Shown here piece by piece: positions 35,692 through 44,745 of a stretch of DNA of 64,000 nucleotides. Below the pieces are notes generated by a model. That model was not told where the DNA came from. It did no database searches and was given only the letters and a program-made list of their open reading frames with translations. The translations under genes and the position numbers were made by a program. The stretch is from CAWGOF01 sp963824225 (lineage in GTDB: Bacteria > Acidobacteriota > Polarisedimenticolia > Polarisedimenticolales > Polarisedimenticolaceae): the NCBI GenBank assembly GCA_963824225.1, contig CAWGOF010000003.1, positions 2,418,001 to 2,482,000 of the forward strand. Reading direction: 5' to 3'. Position 1 is the stretch's first letter, and each line of letters begins with the position of its first letter.

Positions 35692-36594
35692 CTACCAGTC
35701 GATGGGGTGGCGTAGAACGGCGAGGAGCGCGGCCTCGCGGGAGCCCGGCGGCGGAGTGTGGTCGTACACCCAGCTCGCGAGCGGGGGGAGCGACATCAGG
35801 ACCGACTCCGTGCGTCCCTCGGTCTCGAGCCCGAACAGCGTGCCGCGGTCCTGGATCAAGTTGAATTCGACGTAGCGCCCGCGGCGCACGAGCTGCCACG
35901 TGCGCTCGGCGTCGCCCCACGGCTCGTTCCGCCGGCGCTCGGCGATCACGGGCCAGCCTTCGAGGAACGCTTCCCCCACGTCCTCGACCAATCGGAGGAC
36001 GCGCTCGAGATCCCGCTCGAGGTAGTCGAAGAAGATCCCGCCGACCCCGCGCGTCTCTCCGCGATGGCGCACGAAGAAGTAGTCGTCGCACGCGCGCTTG
36101 AACCGCGTGTAGGCCCCGCGCTCGTACCGTTCGCACGCGCGCTTGAGGGACGCGTGGAACTCCCGCGCGTCCTCCTCGAACAGGTAGCACGGTGTGAGAT
36201 CGGACCCACCGCCGAACCACGCGCGCTTACCGCCGAGCTCGAGGTAGCGCAAGTTGAGGTGCACGATCGGGACCATCGGGCTCCGCGGATGGAGGACGAC
36301 CGACACCCCCGCGGCGTAGAACGGCTGCGCGTCGACCTGCAAGCGATCGGCGAGCTTCGGCGAGAGCTCGCCCTCGAGGCTCGACAGGTTCACCCCGCCC
36401 TTCTCGATCAGCGGGCCGTCGGCCAGGACGCGGGTCCGCCCGCCGCCCGAGCCGCGCCCGGACGTCGGCCGGTACTCCCAGACGTCTTCGCGGAACCGAC
36501 CCCCGTCGAGCCGCTCGACGGCGGCGCAGATCTCGTCCTGCAGCTGGGAGAAGAGCTGGTGGGCGCGGTCGGCGAGCGGCTCGGCTTGGGACAC
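35692..36594 (-). CDS. hemF: Oxygen-dependent coproporphyrinogen III oxidase
   Basis: A 300-residue protein from the GTG at 36594, matching the ~299-residue E. coli HemF. Family motifs are clear: FREDVWEYRPTSGRGSGGGRTRVL, GVSVVLHPRSPMVPIVHLNLRYLE, WFGGGSDLTPCYLFEEDAREFH, and YVEFNLIQDRGTLFGLETEGRTESVLMSLPP. It converts coproporphyrinogen III to protoporphyrinogen IX in heme synthesis and uses O2, which argues for an aerobic lifestyle. It is the last gene of the minus-strand run, 17 bp after the M23 peptidase gene. Confidence 0.96.
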   Translation of the reverse strand: MSQAEPLADRAHQLFSQLQDEICAAVERLDGGRFREDVWEYRPTSGRGSGGGRTRVLADGPLIEKGGVNLSSLEGELSPKLADRLQVDAQPFYAAGVSVVLHPRSPMVPIVHLNLRYLELGGKRAWFGGGSDLTPCYLFEEDAREFHASLKRACERYERGAYTRFKRACDDYFFVRHRGETRGVGGIFFDYLERDLERVLRLVEDVGEAFLEGWPVIAERRRNEPWGDAERTWQLVRRGRYVEFNLIQDRGTLFGLETEGRTESVLMSLPPLASWVYDHTPPPGSREAALLAVLRHPIDW

Positions 36595-36611
36595 GGCGGG
36601 GCTCTCCGAGT

Positions 36612-37994
36612 CTACGGTAGCGCAGCTCCGAGCTTCAGCTTGAGCCGGTCGTGGATCCAGTGGCTGTCCCACCACTCGGACGGGTTCACGGAGAGACCGT
36701 GGAGCAGCACCGAGAAGTGCAGGTGATCGCCCCCGGCGAGACCGGTCTCGCCCGATCGGCCGACCACTTGGCCCTTCGCGACGTTCTGGCCTTCCTCGAC
36801 CGCGATGCTCGACAGGTGACCGTAGAGCGTCTGCAGACCGTAGCCGTGGTCGACGATGACCGTGTTGCCGTAGATCCCGAAGAACCGGGCGAGCACGACG
36901 ACGCCCGCGTTCCCGGCCTGGACCTCGGCGAGGGACGTGGATGCCAGGTCGAACCCCAGGTGGTCCTGCCGGTCGACCGAGCGTCCTTGGTACAGGTACG
37001 TGCGCCGGTCGGCGAAATTCGACATGACCTGCGCGTTGCGCATCGGGACGAACACCTCGGACCACAGGAACTTCGGCTCGGACTTCTGGGACAGCTCGAG
37101 CAGCGTCTGCGCGTTCTTGCGCCTGAGGTCGCCGTTGATCATCAGGTAGTTGTCGAGCAGGTTGCCCTTGTCGCCCAGGTCCGGCTCGTGGTCCAGGATC
37201 GGCGGCACGACGCGCTCGAGAAACGCGTCCGACACTTGGATCGTGTCGGTCTTGAACGGCCGGGGGCGGAAGCGATCGATGAAGCTCGCGCGGGCGACGT
37301 TGCCGACGTCGTCCTCGGCGACGAGACGCACGGCCGAGACGTCGGACAGGTCGAACGGGACGCCGAACAGCGCGAACCGGTCCTGGGCACCGCCGCCGGG
37401 AAGCGGAAACCCGGGAAACCACCAGGTTCCGGCCAGCACTCCGTCCTTGACCGACGAGTCCGAGACGCGATAGACGACCGCCTCGGATCCCCCCTGGTCC
37501 ACGTAGGTCCGAGACGAGACGACCTGCACGGAGGGCGGCCGTAGCCGCACCTTCGTCTCTCGCTCGACCACGACCGGGGACGGACTGCGCAGCCAGGAGC
37601 CGGCGCGCTGGGCCACGACTCGCACCTTCGCTGGCCCTTCCTTCAGGCCCTTGAGCGTCTCGGTGCCCACCTCGACCGTCAGAGTGTCGAGCGTCTGCCG
37701 CGGACCCCAGAACGCCCAGGACGGCCGTGGCGTGTGCGCGCGAGTAGCCAACACCTCGACGCGCTCGCCCTGCACGAACTCGACCGTCAGACCGGCGAGA
37801 CCGCGCTTCGGCTCCTCGGCGCGCACGTCGATCGCCGTCTTCTTGCCGATGCCCGGAAGTCGCGGCTCGATCGACACGGTCGGCGGCGGACCGACGCGGA
37901 CCGCACCGAGGATCCCCAGCGCGACGGCGGCGAGGACGACGAGGAGCAGCAGGCGCAGGAAGTTCCGTCCGAATCTCGATCGTCTTCGCTGCAT
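36612..37994 (-). CDS. M23 family metallopeptidase, membrane-anchored
   Basis: A 460-residue protein from the ATG at 37994, with an N-terminal anchor helix (LRLLLLVVLAAVALGILGAV); a GTG 18 bp upstream is an alternative. The long periplasmic stalk has Ig-like strands. The C-terminal LytM domain has the zinc-ligand motif HLGFDLAS and the HxH motif GDHLHFSV, with the linking GNTVIVDHGYGLQTLYGHLSS. M23 enzymes cut peptidoglycan cross-links or, when degenerate, activate amidases; here all ligands look present. It sits between the RNase Z-like gene and hemF with 17-bp gaps on both sides. Confidence 0.92.
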   Translation of the reverse strand: MQRRRSRFGRNFLRLLLLVVLAAVALGILGAVRVGPPPTVSIEPRLPGIGKKTAIDVRAEEPKRGLAGLTVEFVQGERVEVLATRAHTPRPSWAFWGPRQTLDTLTVEVGTETLKGLKEGPAKVRVVAQRAGSWLRSPSPVVVERETKVRLRPPSVQVVSSRTYVDQGGSEAVVYRVSDSSVKDGVLAGTWWFPGFPLPGGGAQDRFALFGVPFDLSDVSAVRLVAEDDVGNVARASFIDRFRPRPFKTDTIQVSDAFLERVVPPILDHEPDLGDKGNLLDNYLMINGDLRRKNAQTLLELSQKSEPKFLWSEVFVPMRNAQVMSNFADRRTYLYQGRSVDRQDHLGFDLASTSLAEVQAGNAGVVVLARFFGIYGNTVIVDHGYGLQTLYGHLSSIAVEEGQNVAKGQVVGRSGETGLAGGDHLHFSVLLHGLSVNPSEWWDSHWIHDRLKLKLGAALP

Positions 37995-38011
37995 CGCCGC
38001 TCCGCGCGGCA

Positions 38012-39055
38012 CTATAGCAAACGAAGCTCGCCGCTCAGCGCGCGACTCAGCTCGAGCACCGGGCCGCCAAAAGCCTGGGCCGCCTCGGCCAGGATCTCCT
38101 GCGCGCGCCCGCCGTAGCGCGGGGAGACATGGAACGGTGCGAGGCGCGACGCGCCCGCGGCACGGGCGAGCTCGCCGGCCTGACGCGCGGTGAGATGGTT
38201 GCGCTCGCGGGCCAGCTCCTCGTCGTCGTGCAGGAATGCGGCCTCGCAGACCAGGAGGTCGACGCCGCGGACGAGCGCCGTCGCCCGCTCGAGGTTTGCG
38301 GGCGTGGGCGAGAGATCGGTCAGATAGCCGATGCGCTGCCCCGGAGACCGGAGCAGGACCTCCCTCGCGATCTCGGCCACGACGTATTCACGCGTCCCGC
38401 CGGCGTGGAGTGCGGCGTCGACGCGCGCGGCGGGTGGGGCGGCGCGCCGGACGGCGTTCTTCAGCTCGGACAGCCAGGGCCCGGGCTCGAGCCCCAGCTG
38501 GTCCAGCCGATCCTTGTTCACGGCGAGGTGCTCGGTCTCGGCCAGCACGACCCCCAGCACCGGCACGCCGTGCTCGAGCGCGGCGACGTGAATCGAGTAC
38601 GCACGGTTCCCGTGGAGCGCCCCGGCGAACGGCCGCTCGCCGAGCGGCTCGCCGCGCATGCCCGAGGCCCCGCTGTGCACCATCGAGCGCACGGTCGTGC
38701 CGTCGACCTCCTCGACCACGACGCGCACGGGATACGCCTCGATCAGGTTCCACGTGTAGCCGGAGATCCGGCCGGCGACGTGATCGAGGAACCCCGGGGG
38801 TCCCGAGATCGTCAGCTCGCGGTCCCGCCCGAGTCGGCGCCTGAGCAACTGGTCGAAACCGATGAAATGGTCCATGTGAGTATGGGTGACGACGACACGC
38901 TCGACGCGCTCGAGCCAGCGCGACGGGACGCCGTGGAGGTCGCCCAGATCGAGCGCGACCGCATGCCCTTCGTCGGGGACGTCGACCCACAACAGCGGGT
39001 CGCCCTCGATCCCGTTGGGCATGTACGGACGGAACGTCGCGCGCGCGCCGCTCAT
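38012..39055 (-). CDS. MBL-fold metallohydrolase, ribonuclease Z-like
   Basis: A 347-residue protein starting at the ATG at 39055, overlapping the upstream stop as ATGA. The metal-binding motif is HTHMDHFIGFDQLL, followed by downstream ligands in HSGASGMRGE, LAETEHLA, CEAAFLHDDEE and the C-terminal APFHVSPRYGG. YLTDLSPTPANLERATALVRGVDLLVCEA is characteristic of the RNase Z/ElaC group, which trims tRNA 3' ends. It is somewhat longer than ElaC, and some relatives act on other phosphodiesters, so the exact substrate is not certain. Confidence 0.88.
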   Translation of the reverse strand: MSGARATFRPYMPNGIEGDPLLWVDVPDEGHAVALDLGDLHGVPSRWLERVERVVVTHTHMDHFIGFDQLLRRRLGRDRELTISGPPGFLDHVAGRISGYTWNLIEAYPVRVVVEEVDGTTVRSMVHSGASGMRGEPLGERPFAGALHGNRAYSIHVAALEHGVPVLGVVLAETEHLAVNKDRLDQLGLEPGPWLSELKNAVRRAAPPAARVDAALHAGGTREYVVAEIAREVLLRSPGQRIGYLTDLSPTPANLERATALVRGVDLLVCEAAFLHDDEELARERNHLTARQAGELARAAGASRLAPFHVSPRYGGRAQEILAEAAQAFGGPVLELSRALSGELRLL

Positions 39056-39807
39056 CGCTCCATCGGTCGCGTGCCGGCGGGCGCGAGTGCCGCGCTCAGC
39101 CGGCGGCCGTACCAGCCGGATAGCTGGATCTTGAGCGTGACGTCGACGACGACACCGAGGAGGCCGAGGTTCACGAGCCACAGCACGTCGGCGACGGGCG
39201 CGGCGTGGTCGAGCCTTGCGGCCCAGGGCTGCGCGCAGGCGGCGCCGAGCGCCACGTAGGCCAGCACGCGGGCCAGGCTCCAGCACGGCCAGCCCAGCAG
39301 TGCAGCCACGCGCCGGTCGCGCGCCGCGCCGACGAGCTCGACGAACCACGCGTTCATTTGGTTGAGCAGCACCGCGCCCATCGCAATCGCGAGGAGGTTG
39401 CCCGAGACGAGCGCCACGGCGAGGTACACCGCGAGCTCGCGCAGGTGCCGGCTCAGGATCTTACGGGGAGACGATCCGAGGAGCTCGCCGCTCGCGAGCC
39501 AGGCGCGCATCGATCCGGCGTACGACGAAAACACGAGAACGCGCGCCGCCATCTCGGCCGGTGCGGCTCGGAACGTCGTGATCGCGGCCAGGCTCGTCCC
39601 GAGCGCCCAGGCGCCGACCGCCAGCGCTCCGCCGATCGCACCGCGGTGGCTCCAGCCGTAGACGAATGCGAGCCCCCCGAGCGTCGCTTGCGCCGCAGGC
39701 AGCGCCAGACGGTGGCGCAGACGCCAGCCGATCCGCGTCCCCAGGACGCCCGCGAGCGCCCCGAGCAGCAGCGGGTAGGTCGGGCTGTCGATCAGGCTCG
39801 TCGCCAC
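39052..39807 (-). CDS. Multi-pass membrane protein of unknown function
   Basis: A 251-residue protein with about seven hydrophobic segments, for example YPLLLGALAGVLGTRIGW, GGALAVGAWALGTSLAAITTF, LAVYLAVALVSGNLLAIAMGAVLL and VLWLVNLGLLGVVVDVTL. It has no recognised family motif. Its stop overlaps the start of the RNase Z-like gene, and its start lies 9 bp after the PPDK_N/nucleotidyltransferase gene, so it belongs to the same coupled transcript. A role in anchoring or transport for the adjacent enzymes is speculation. Confidence 0.72.
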   Translation of the reverse strand: MATSLIDSPTYPLLLGALAGVLGTRIGWRLRHRLALPAAQATLGGLAFVYGWSHRGAIGGALAVGAWALGTSLAAITTFRAAPAEMAARVLVFSSYAGSMRAWLASGELLGSSPRKILSRHLRELAVYLAVALVSGNLLAIAMGAVLLNQMNAWFVELVGAARDRRVAALLGWPCWSLARVLAYVALGAACAQPWAARLDHAAPVADVLWLVNLGLLGVVVDVTLKIQLSGWYGRRLSAALAPAGTRPMER

Positions 39808-39816
39808 GGGCCCGAG

Positions 39817-42800
39817 CTACGGCTTGGCCACGTCCGCCCGGAGCGGCGTCCCGAGCGCTAAGGATCGCGCCGTGTCGGTCACTGCGCCGATCTTCGCCGC
39901 GATCGGCGTCTGGCGCGCGATGTCCTCGTCCGTCACGAAGTGCAGGTCGAACAGGCCGTCGCGCCGATGGCCCGTCCGCAGATAGTTCGCCTCGGCCAGC
40001 GCCGTGCTGAAGCCGTCGAGCCACAGGACGAGGTCGGCCCGCTGCCGCTCGTCCCCCACGAAGTGCACGATCAAGTCGAGGTCGCTGCCGGCGCCGGCGG
40101 TCGCGTTCTTGACGCTCCCGAACACGTACAGCGCCTGGACCCCGAAGCGCGTGGCGTCGATCTGGCTCGCGACGCGCTCGGCCATGCGCATGCGCCAGCG
40201 CGAGTGGTCCTCGGTCGAGATCTCGACGATCGTCGGACCGCGCTCGTCCGTCGTCTCGCTCGCGAGCTGCGGATCGACGAACACGGCGAGCCCCTCGTCG
40301 AGATCGGCGTTCAGGAGCACGCGCACGACGTTGCCTCCGGTCTCGCGCGGGACGTCGATCACCCGGACCACGTCCGCGAGCTGCGCGTGCTCGGGCACGA
40401 TCTCGGCGAGCAGATTCGTCGCACCGCGCAGGAACGCTTCGTGCAGAACGGCGCCCTCCTCGTCCGGGTACAGGGGCAGGTAGCGGATCCGCGCCTCGAC
40501 GAGATCCTGGAAGAAGTGCGTACCGAACGACAGGTCGGGCACGTAGCCACCCTTGGCGCGCGCGATCTCGACCAGCATCGCCGTGTTGTTGATGTCCGAG
40601 TAGGTCACGCCGACGCCGAGCTTGAGATCGCCGCGGCTACCCCAGCGACCCGGGCCGAGCAGCACGAACTGTCGCTTGGGCAGCGTGGCGTTGAGCCGCC
40701 CGACGGCTCGCGCGACCGCGCACAGCTCGTCGCGATCGGAGAGCGCGTCGTACGCCTGCGGGTCGACGTACACGACGTGCGTGAGGTCGGGCATCCGGCC
40801 GTTCGACACGTGACGTCGGGCCCGGAACAGCACTCGCTCGCGCGGGACGTCGCGCGGGATGGGCGCCGGCCCGTCGATGTCCGAGGCCGACTGCGGCCGA
40901 CACTGGAGCAGGTAGAGGTCGGTGCCGTCCGACGCGAACTCGATGTCGACCGGCGTCCCCAGCCGCTCCTCGAGGACGGTCAGGAGCGTGCGCATGCGGG
41001 CCAGGAACGGCGTGTCGCGAAACAGCCCCTCGAACGTCACCCGCAGATCGGCGCGCTCGAAATCGAGCAAGCTCGATGGGCGCTGCAGCCGGTCCCCGTC
41101 GAGCACCGACACGATCTGTCGCACGAGCGGGATCGCCGAGCCGTGCGTGCGCAACAGCTCGCGCACGTCGATCGTCTCGAAGGCGTTCGTCTCGAGATTG
41201 ATCACGTCGGCCTTGGCCGGCGAGTACCGCGCGATCTCCTCGGCCGTGACGGACACCCGCAGGCCCGGCTGTCCGGGGGCCACGAGCACCGGATAGTCGT
41301 CGCCCAGTCGATCGACCGCCCGCGTGCCGAGGCCCGGGACGATGCGCACGAGGCCGTCCTCGCGCCGGATGCGCGCCGACCAGCGGAACTCGTTGCGGCT
41401 GAACGCGACGCCGGCGAACGCCGGGAGCCAGTACGGACCGACGCGCGTCCCCACGACCTCCTGGATCATGATCCCCATCTCCTCGTGCACGTCGAGGAGG
41501 CCGCGCTCTGCGCGATACTCGATCGGGTCCGGCCCGAACACCGACGCGTAGACCTCGGCGATCGCATCCTGCAGCGCGGCGAGCCGATCGACCTTCGAGC
41601 CCTGGTTCGCCAGGAACAGGCTCTTGTACTTGCCCGAGAACGCGGCCCCCGCGTGGTCCTCGAGCAGGCTCGAGCTGCGCACGATGATCGGCCGCTCGTG
41701 GAAATCGTCGAGCGCGACGGCCAGGCCCTGGACGATCTCGGGCGGGAACGGCGAGTTCTTGAACACCTGGACCAGGTGCGGGTACTCCATGCGGATCTGA
41801 TCGACGTCGCGGTACTTCCGGTTGTACACGTCCTCCATCTTGTTGAACCGGATGAACGTCAGGAGCGCGTCCGACGTCACGTACCACGTCTTGGGGGTCC
41901 GGATCCCGCCGAGCACCGACTCGTACTCCGGGAGGTTGCGGATCACCTGGCCTGCGAGGAACAGGCCCGCGCTCTTGCCGCCGAGCTTGCCGTGGCTGCG
42001 CTGCGGGCAGATCATCCGCTCCACGAGCTGGTAGAAGTCCTCGACCTCGACGAAGTTCTTGGCCTGCGCGACGTAGTCGAGGCGCTCGCTGAAGAACCGG
42101 CGCAGCAGCGCCACGCGCAGTCCGACGCGCACCGGCAGCGGCACCTCGTCGCGCGGCAGGTTCAGCGCGCGATAGCGCACGACCGCGTCCGCGATCTCGG
42201 GCAACGACGTGTCGAGCCGCTCGACCGCCTCGTACAGGAACGCGGTCTTGTCCTCCCGGATCCAGCCCTGGATGCAGTCGAACACCTCGTCGTCGGCCAG
42301 CGCCGACGCGGCGATGCGGAACGTCGCGTGGGTCAGCTCGACCACGTCGACCGCCTCGACGCGCTCGCGCGGCCGGTTGTCCGCGGCGTCGGCCGCCTCG
42401 TCCCGCGGCGCGGCCGGCGCGATCCGCCGCAGCAGCGCCTCGGCCTCGGCCACGCCGTTGACGCACAGGTGGTTGATCATCCGCCGCGTGATGCGCAGGA
42501 GCAGCTCGCGATCGGTGCTGCGCAGGAAGTCGAGGATCAGCTTCCACGTGTGCGACCGGGCCTCGGTCGCCGCGGTCTCGAGCGTGCGCACCGCACGGTG
42601 CAGCCGCCGCTGCATGACCGCGTAGCCGATGCGCTCGACGATCGCGTGCAGGAGACGCCGTTCCTCCTTCAGGAACGGCCCCTCGTCGGCCGGCGGAAAG
42701 CGCTCGGCGTACGAGACGGTCAGCTCGCCGATCCGCACGCCCTCGAGCCGCACCTCGGCGCTCATCGACCAGGGGGTCGCCGTGTACCCGTCGGTCCGGT

Positions 42801-43011
42801 ACACCCGGCCATCGAGCACGAGCTGGGCCTGGCATGCGTGCGGGAACTGCCAGCCCGCGGGCAACGCCCGCAGCACCTCGTGGGTCATGGCGTCCCGATC
42901 GGCCGACGTATCGCTCAGGATCTCGTCGACCCGGTACAGGCAGTTCAGCTCCTTGGCCCGCTCCTGCAGGGCACGGACGATGTCCTCGATCGGCTTGTCG
43001 GTCGCGCTCAA
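39817..43011 (-). CDS. PEP/pyruvate-binding (PPDK_N) protein with C-terminal nucleotidyltransferase domain
   Basis: A 1064-residue protein. I place the start at the TTG at 43011 because it overlaps the upstream stop as TTGA; upstream frame is shadow. Residues ~1-170 look like a GAF-like sensor module (LNCLYRVDEILSD, VRLEGVRIGELTVSYAERFP). Residues ~350-900 form a PEP/pyruvate-binding, ATP-grasp-like unit with IIVRSSSLLEDHAGAAFSGKYKSLF, GIMIQEVVGTRVGPYWLPAFAGVAFSRN, LYLLQCRPQ and GTHFFQDLVEARIRYLPLYP. Residues ~950-1045 are a pol-beta-type nucleotidyltransferase with FGSVKNATAGAGSDLDLIVHF (GS...DxD). I see no phosphohistidine swivelling domain or PEP-utiliser C-terminal barrel, so it is not an ordinary PEP synthase. 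The combination suggests a signalling or regulatory enzyme controlled by pyruvate, PEP or nucleotide. That is inference. Confidence 0.85.
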   Translation of the reverse strand: MSATDKPIEDIVRALQERAKELNCLYRVDEILSDTSADRDAMTHEVLRALPAGWQFPHACQAQLVLDGRVYRTDGYTATPWSMSAEVRLEGVRIGELTVSYAERFPPADEGPFLKEERRLLHAIVERIGYAVMQRRLHRAVRTLETAATEARSHTWKLILDFLRSTDRELLLRITRRMINHLCVNGVAEAEALLRRIAPAAPRDEAADAADNRPRERVEAVDVVELTHATFRIAASALADDEVFDCIQGWIREDKTAFLYEAVERLDTSLPEIADAVVRYRALNLPRDEVPLPVRVGLRVALLRRFFSERLDYVAQAKNFVEVEDFYQLVERMICPQRSHGKLGGKSAGLFLAGQVIRNLPEYESVLGGIRTPKTWYVTSDALLTFIRFNKMEDVYNRKYRDVDQIRMEYPHLVQVFKNSPFPPEIVQGLAVALDDFHERPIIVRSSSLLEDHAGAAFSGKYKSLFLANQGSKVDRLAALQDAIAEVYASVFGPDPIEYRAERGLLDVHEEMGIMIQEVVGTRVGPYWLPAFAGVAFSRNEFRWSARIRREDGLVRIVPGLGTRAVDRLGDDYPVLVAPGQPGLRVSVTAEEIARYSPAKADVINLETNAFETIDVRELLRTHGSAIPLVRQIVSVLDGDRLQRPSSLLDFERADLRVTFEGLFRDTPFLARMRTLLTVLEERLGTPVDIEFASDGTDLYLLQCRPQSASDIDGPAPIPRDVPRERVLFRARRHVSNGRMPDLTHVVYVDPQAYDALSDRDELCAVARAVGRLNATLPKRQFVLLGPGRWGSRGDLKLGVGVTYSDINNTAMLVEIARAKGGYVPDLSFGTHFFQDLVEARIRYLPLYPDEEGAVLHEAFLRGATNLLAEIVPEHAQLADVVRVIDVPRETGGNVVRVLLNADLDEGLAVFVDPQLASETTDERGPTIVEISTEDHSRWRMRMAERVASQIDATRFGVQALYVFGSVKNATAGAGSDLDLIVHFVGDERQRADLVLWLDGFSTALAEANYLRTGHRRDGLFDLHFVTDEDIARQTPIAAKIGAVTDTARSLALGTPLRADVAKP

Positions 43012-44745
43012 CGTCCACCCGCGACGATCACGCCACGTCCCGCGCGGCCGTCGACGCGCACCGACACGGGCACGCGGGTCCGGACGTGCCGGACGTGCTC
43101 GGTCTGGGCGACGACGGTCTGACGTGCGAGCCAGTCCCAGTCGATCGGCCGCTCGGCGTGGTGGACCATGAAGTAGCTTACGCGAAAGCTCGACAGATTG
43201 TGGAAGAAGTGCGAGCCCTGGCTCGGCTCGACGTCGATCTGCGGGAGCGTGGCCTCGACGATCGCCCGTGCGCCCCCGACGTCGGACCAGGCGACGGGGA
43301 TGCCGAGGCTCGGATCGGCCGAGCCCCAGCGCCCGAAGCCGATCAGCACGTACGGTCGTCCCGCCGCCACGAGCTCGCGGTTGCGCGCAGCGATCTCGCT
43401 GGCGATGGTCCGCGTGACGAGCGGATCGAACCGCTCCGGCAACACGTAGACCAGGTCCGCGATCGACGTGACGACGCCGTTCCCCAGGACGCGCTCGGAG
43501 GCGACGAGGGCCGCGCCGCTCGACAGCTCGGCCTCGGTGACCTGCACCACCTCGTCGAGCGCCACCATCGGGCGGACCTGCACCACGCCGAACCGAGCGA
43601 CGCTCGACCGCTCGTCGGGCGCGGTCACCGCGAACTCGATCTCGACCGCCGTGCCGAGCTCGTCCTCGACCGCGGACAGCACGTCGCGCACCACGGCGTT
43701 GAGCGGCATCCCGTTCCAGGCGAGGATCGGCGCGAAGTCGACGACCCGCGGTCCCGGGCGACCCGTGCCGGGCCGCAGGCGGTCCGACGCTGCGTCGTAC
43801 GTCGAGGCCACGTGACGTAGCGTATCGTCGTAGTCCGCGGCCTCGAGTGGGAGCTCGATCAGGTACTCGGTCTCGACGGTCGGATCGTAGGTCGGTGGGC
43901 GGTCGAGGCGGATGGCCCAGAACGTGGCCTGGCTCCCATGCACGCGCTCGGCGACCGATCCAAATGGTGGGCCGGCCTCCGGTCGCGACGGCGAGTAGGA
44001 CCAGCACAGGCCGCCGTCGACGATCGTCTTGCCCAGCCCGAGCGCCAGGTCGACCACGCCGTCCTCCGGTCGGGCTGGCGCGATCGGATACCAGTGGAAC
44101 GATCGGGCGACGCCCGAGACGAGCGGGTAGTACCGCCGGTCGTAGGGCTGGCCCACGACCTCCTGGACGATCACACCCATCTTCTCGTCGGCGTCCGAGC
44201 AGCCGGCGGCCCGAGCGTAGTCGCGAGCCGCGGCGAACCAGGTCGAAGCGTAGACGAACTTCACCGCTTCCACGAGGCGCTCGAAGCGTACGTGCGCCTC
44301 GGGTGCGAAGTTCGGGATCATCTTCGTCCGATACACGCCGGCGAACGGCCGATCGAGCGCGTCCTCGAGCAGGCTCGACGATCGTACGGCCAGCGGGAGC
44401 CGCGACTCCTCGACGATCGCCCGCAGGTCGCCGAGGATCTCGACCGGGAGCGACCCGCGCTGGAACGCGTGCGCGGTCCGATCGTCCGAACGATCCGGGT
44501 CGGGCCCGAGGGCGTTCTGGGCGACGAACGCGTCGAACACGTCGGTCCCCAGAACGACCATCCGCGGGATGTCGATCGCGAAGCTCGCGTGGGATCGCCG
44601 ATCGATACGGCGCTCGAGCATCTGGTGCGCGTGCACGAGACCCCGGGCCTTCCCACCGATCGCGCCCTCGCCGATGCGCGTCGGGCTGTCGCGCGCCGAA
44701 GAATCGCCGCTCGAACCGCGGAAGCGCGGGGTCAGACCCAGCCAC
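43008..44745 (-). CDS. PEP/pyruvate-binding (PPDK_N) domain protein, one frameshift
   Basis: Starts at the GTG at 44745, overlapping the GDH stop by 14 bp, with PRFERRFF. The frame slips one base near 44697 and continues ARDSPTRIGEGAIGGKARGLVHAH, the conserved N-terminus of this family. The rest is a PPDK_N unit: LAVRSSSLLEDALDRPFAGVYRTKMIPN, MGVIVQEVVGQPYDRRYYPLVSGVARS, a GLGKTIVDGG loop, EIEFAVTAPDERSSVARFGVVQVRP and GSHFFHNLSSFRVSYFMVHH. Corrected length is about 578 residues. No phosphohistidine domain is present. It is the shorter paralogue-like neighbour of the downstream protein, whose TTG overlaps its stop. Confidence 0.85.

Noticed and set aside
39817..44745. A single 1640-residue fused protein across both PPDK_N genes
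   Set aside because: The in-frame continuity upstream of the TTG at 43011 is shadow sequence of the first PPDK_N gene, which is encoded in another frame and ends with its own TGA at 43008.
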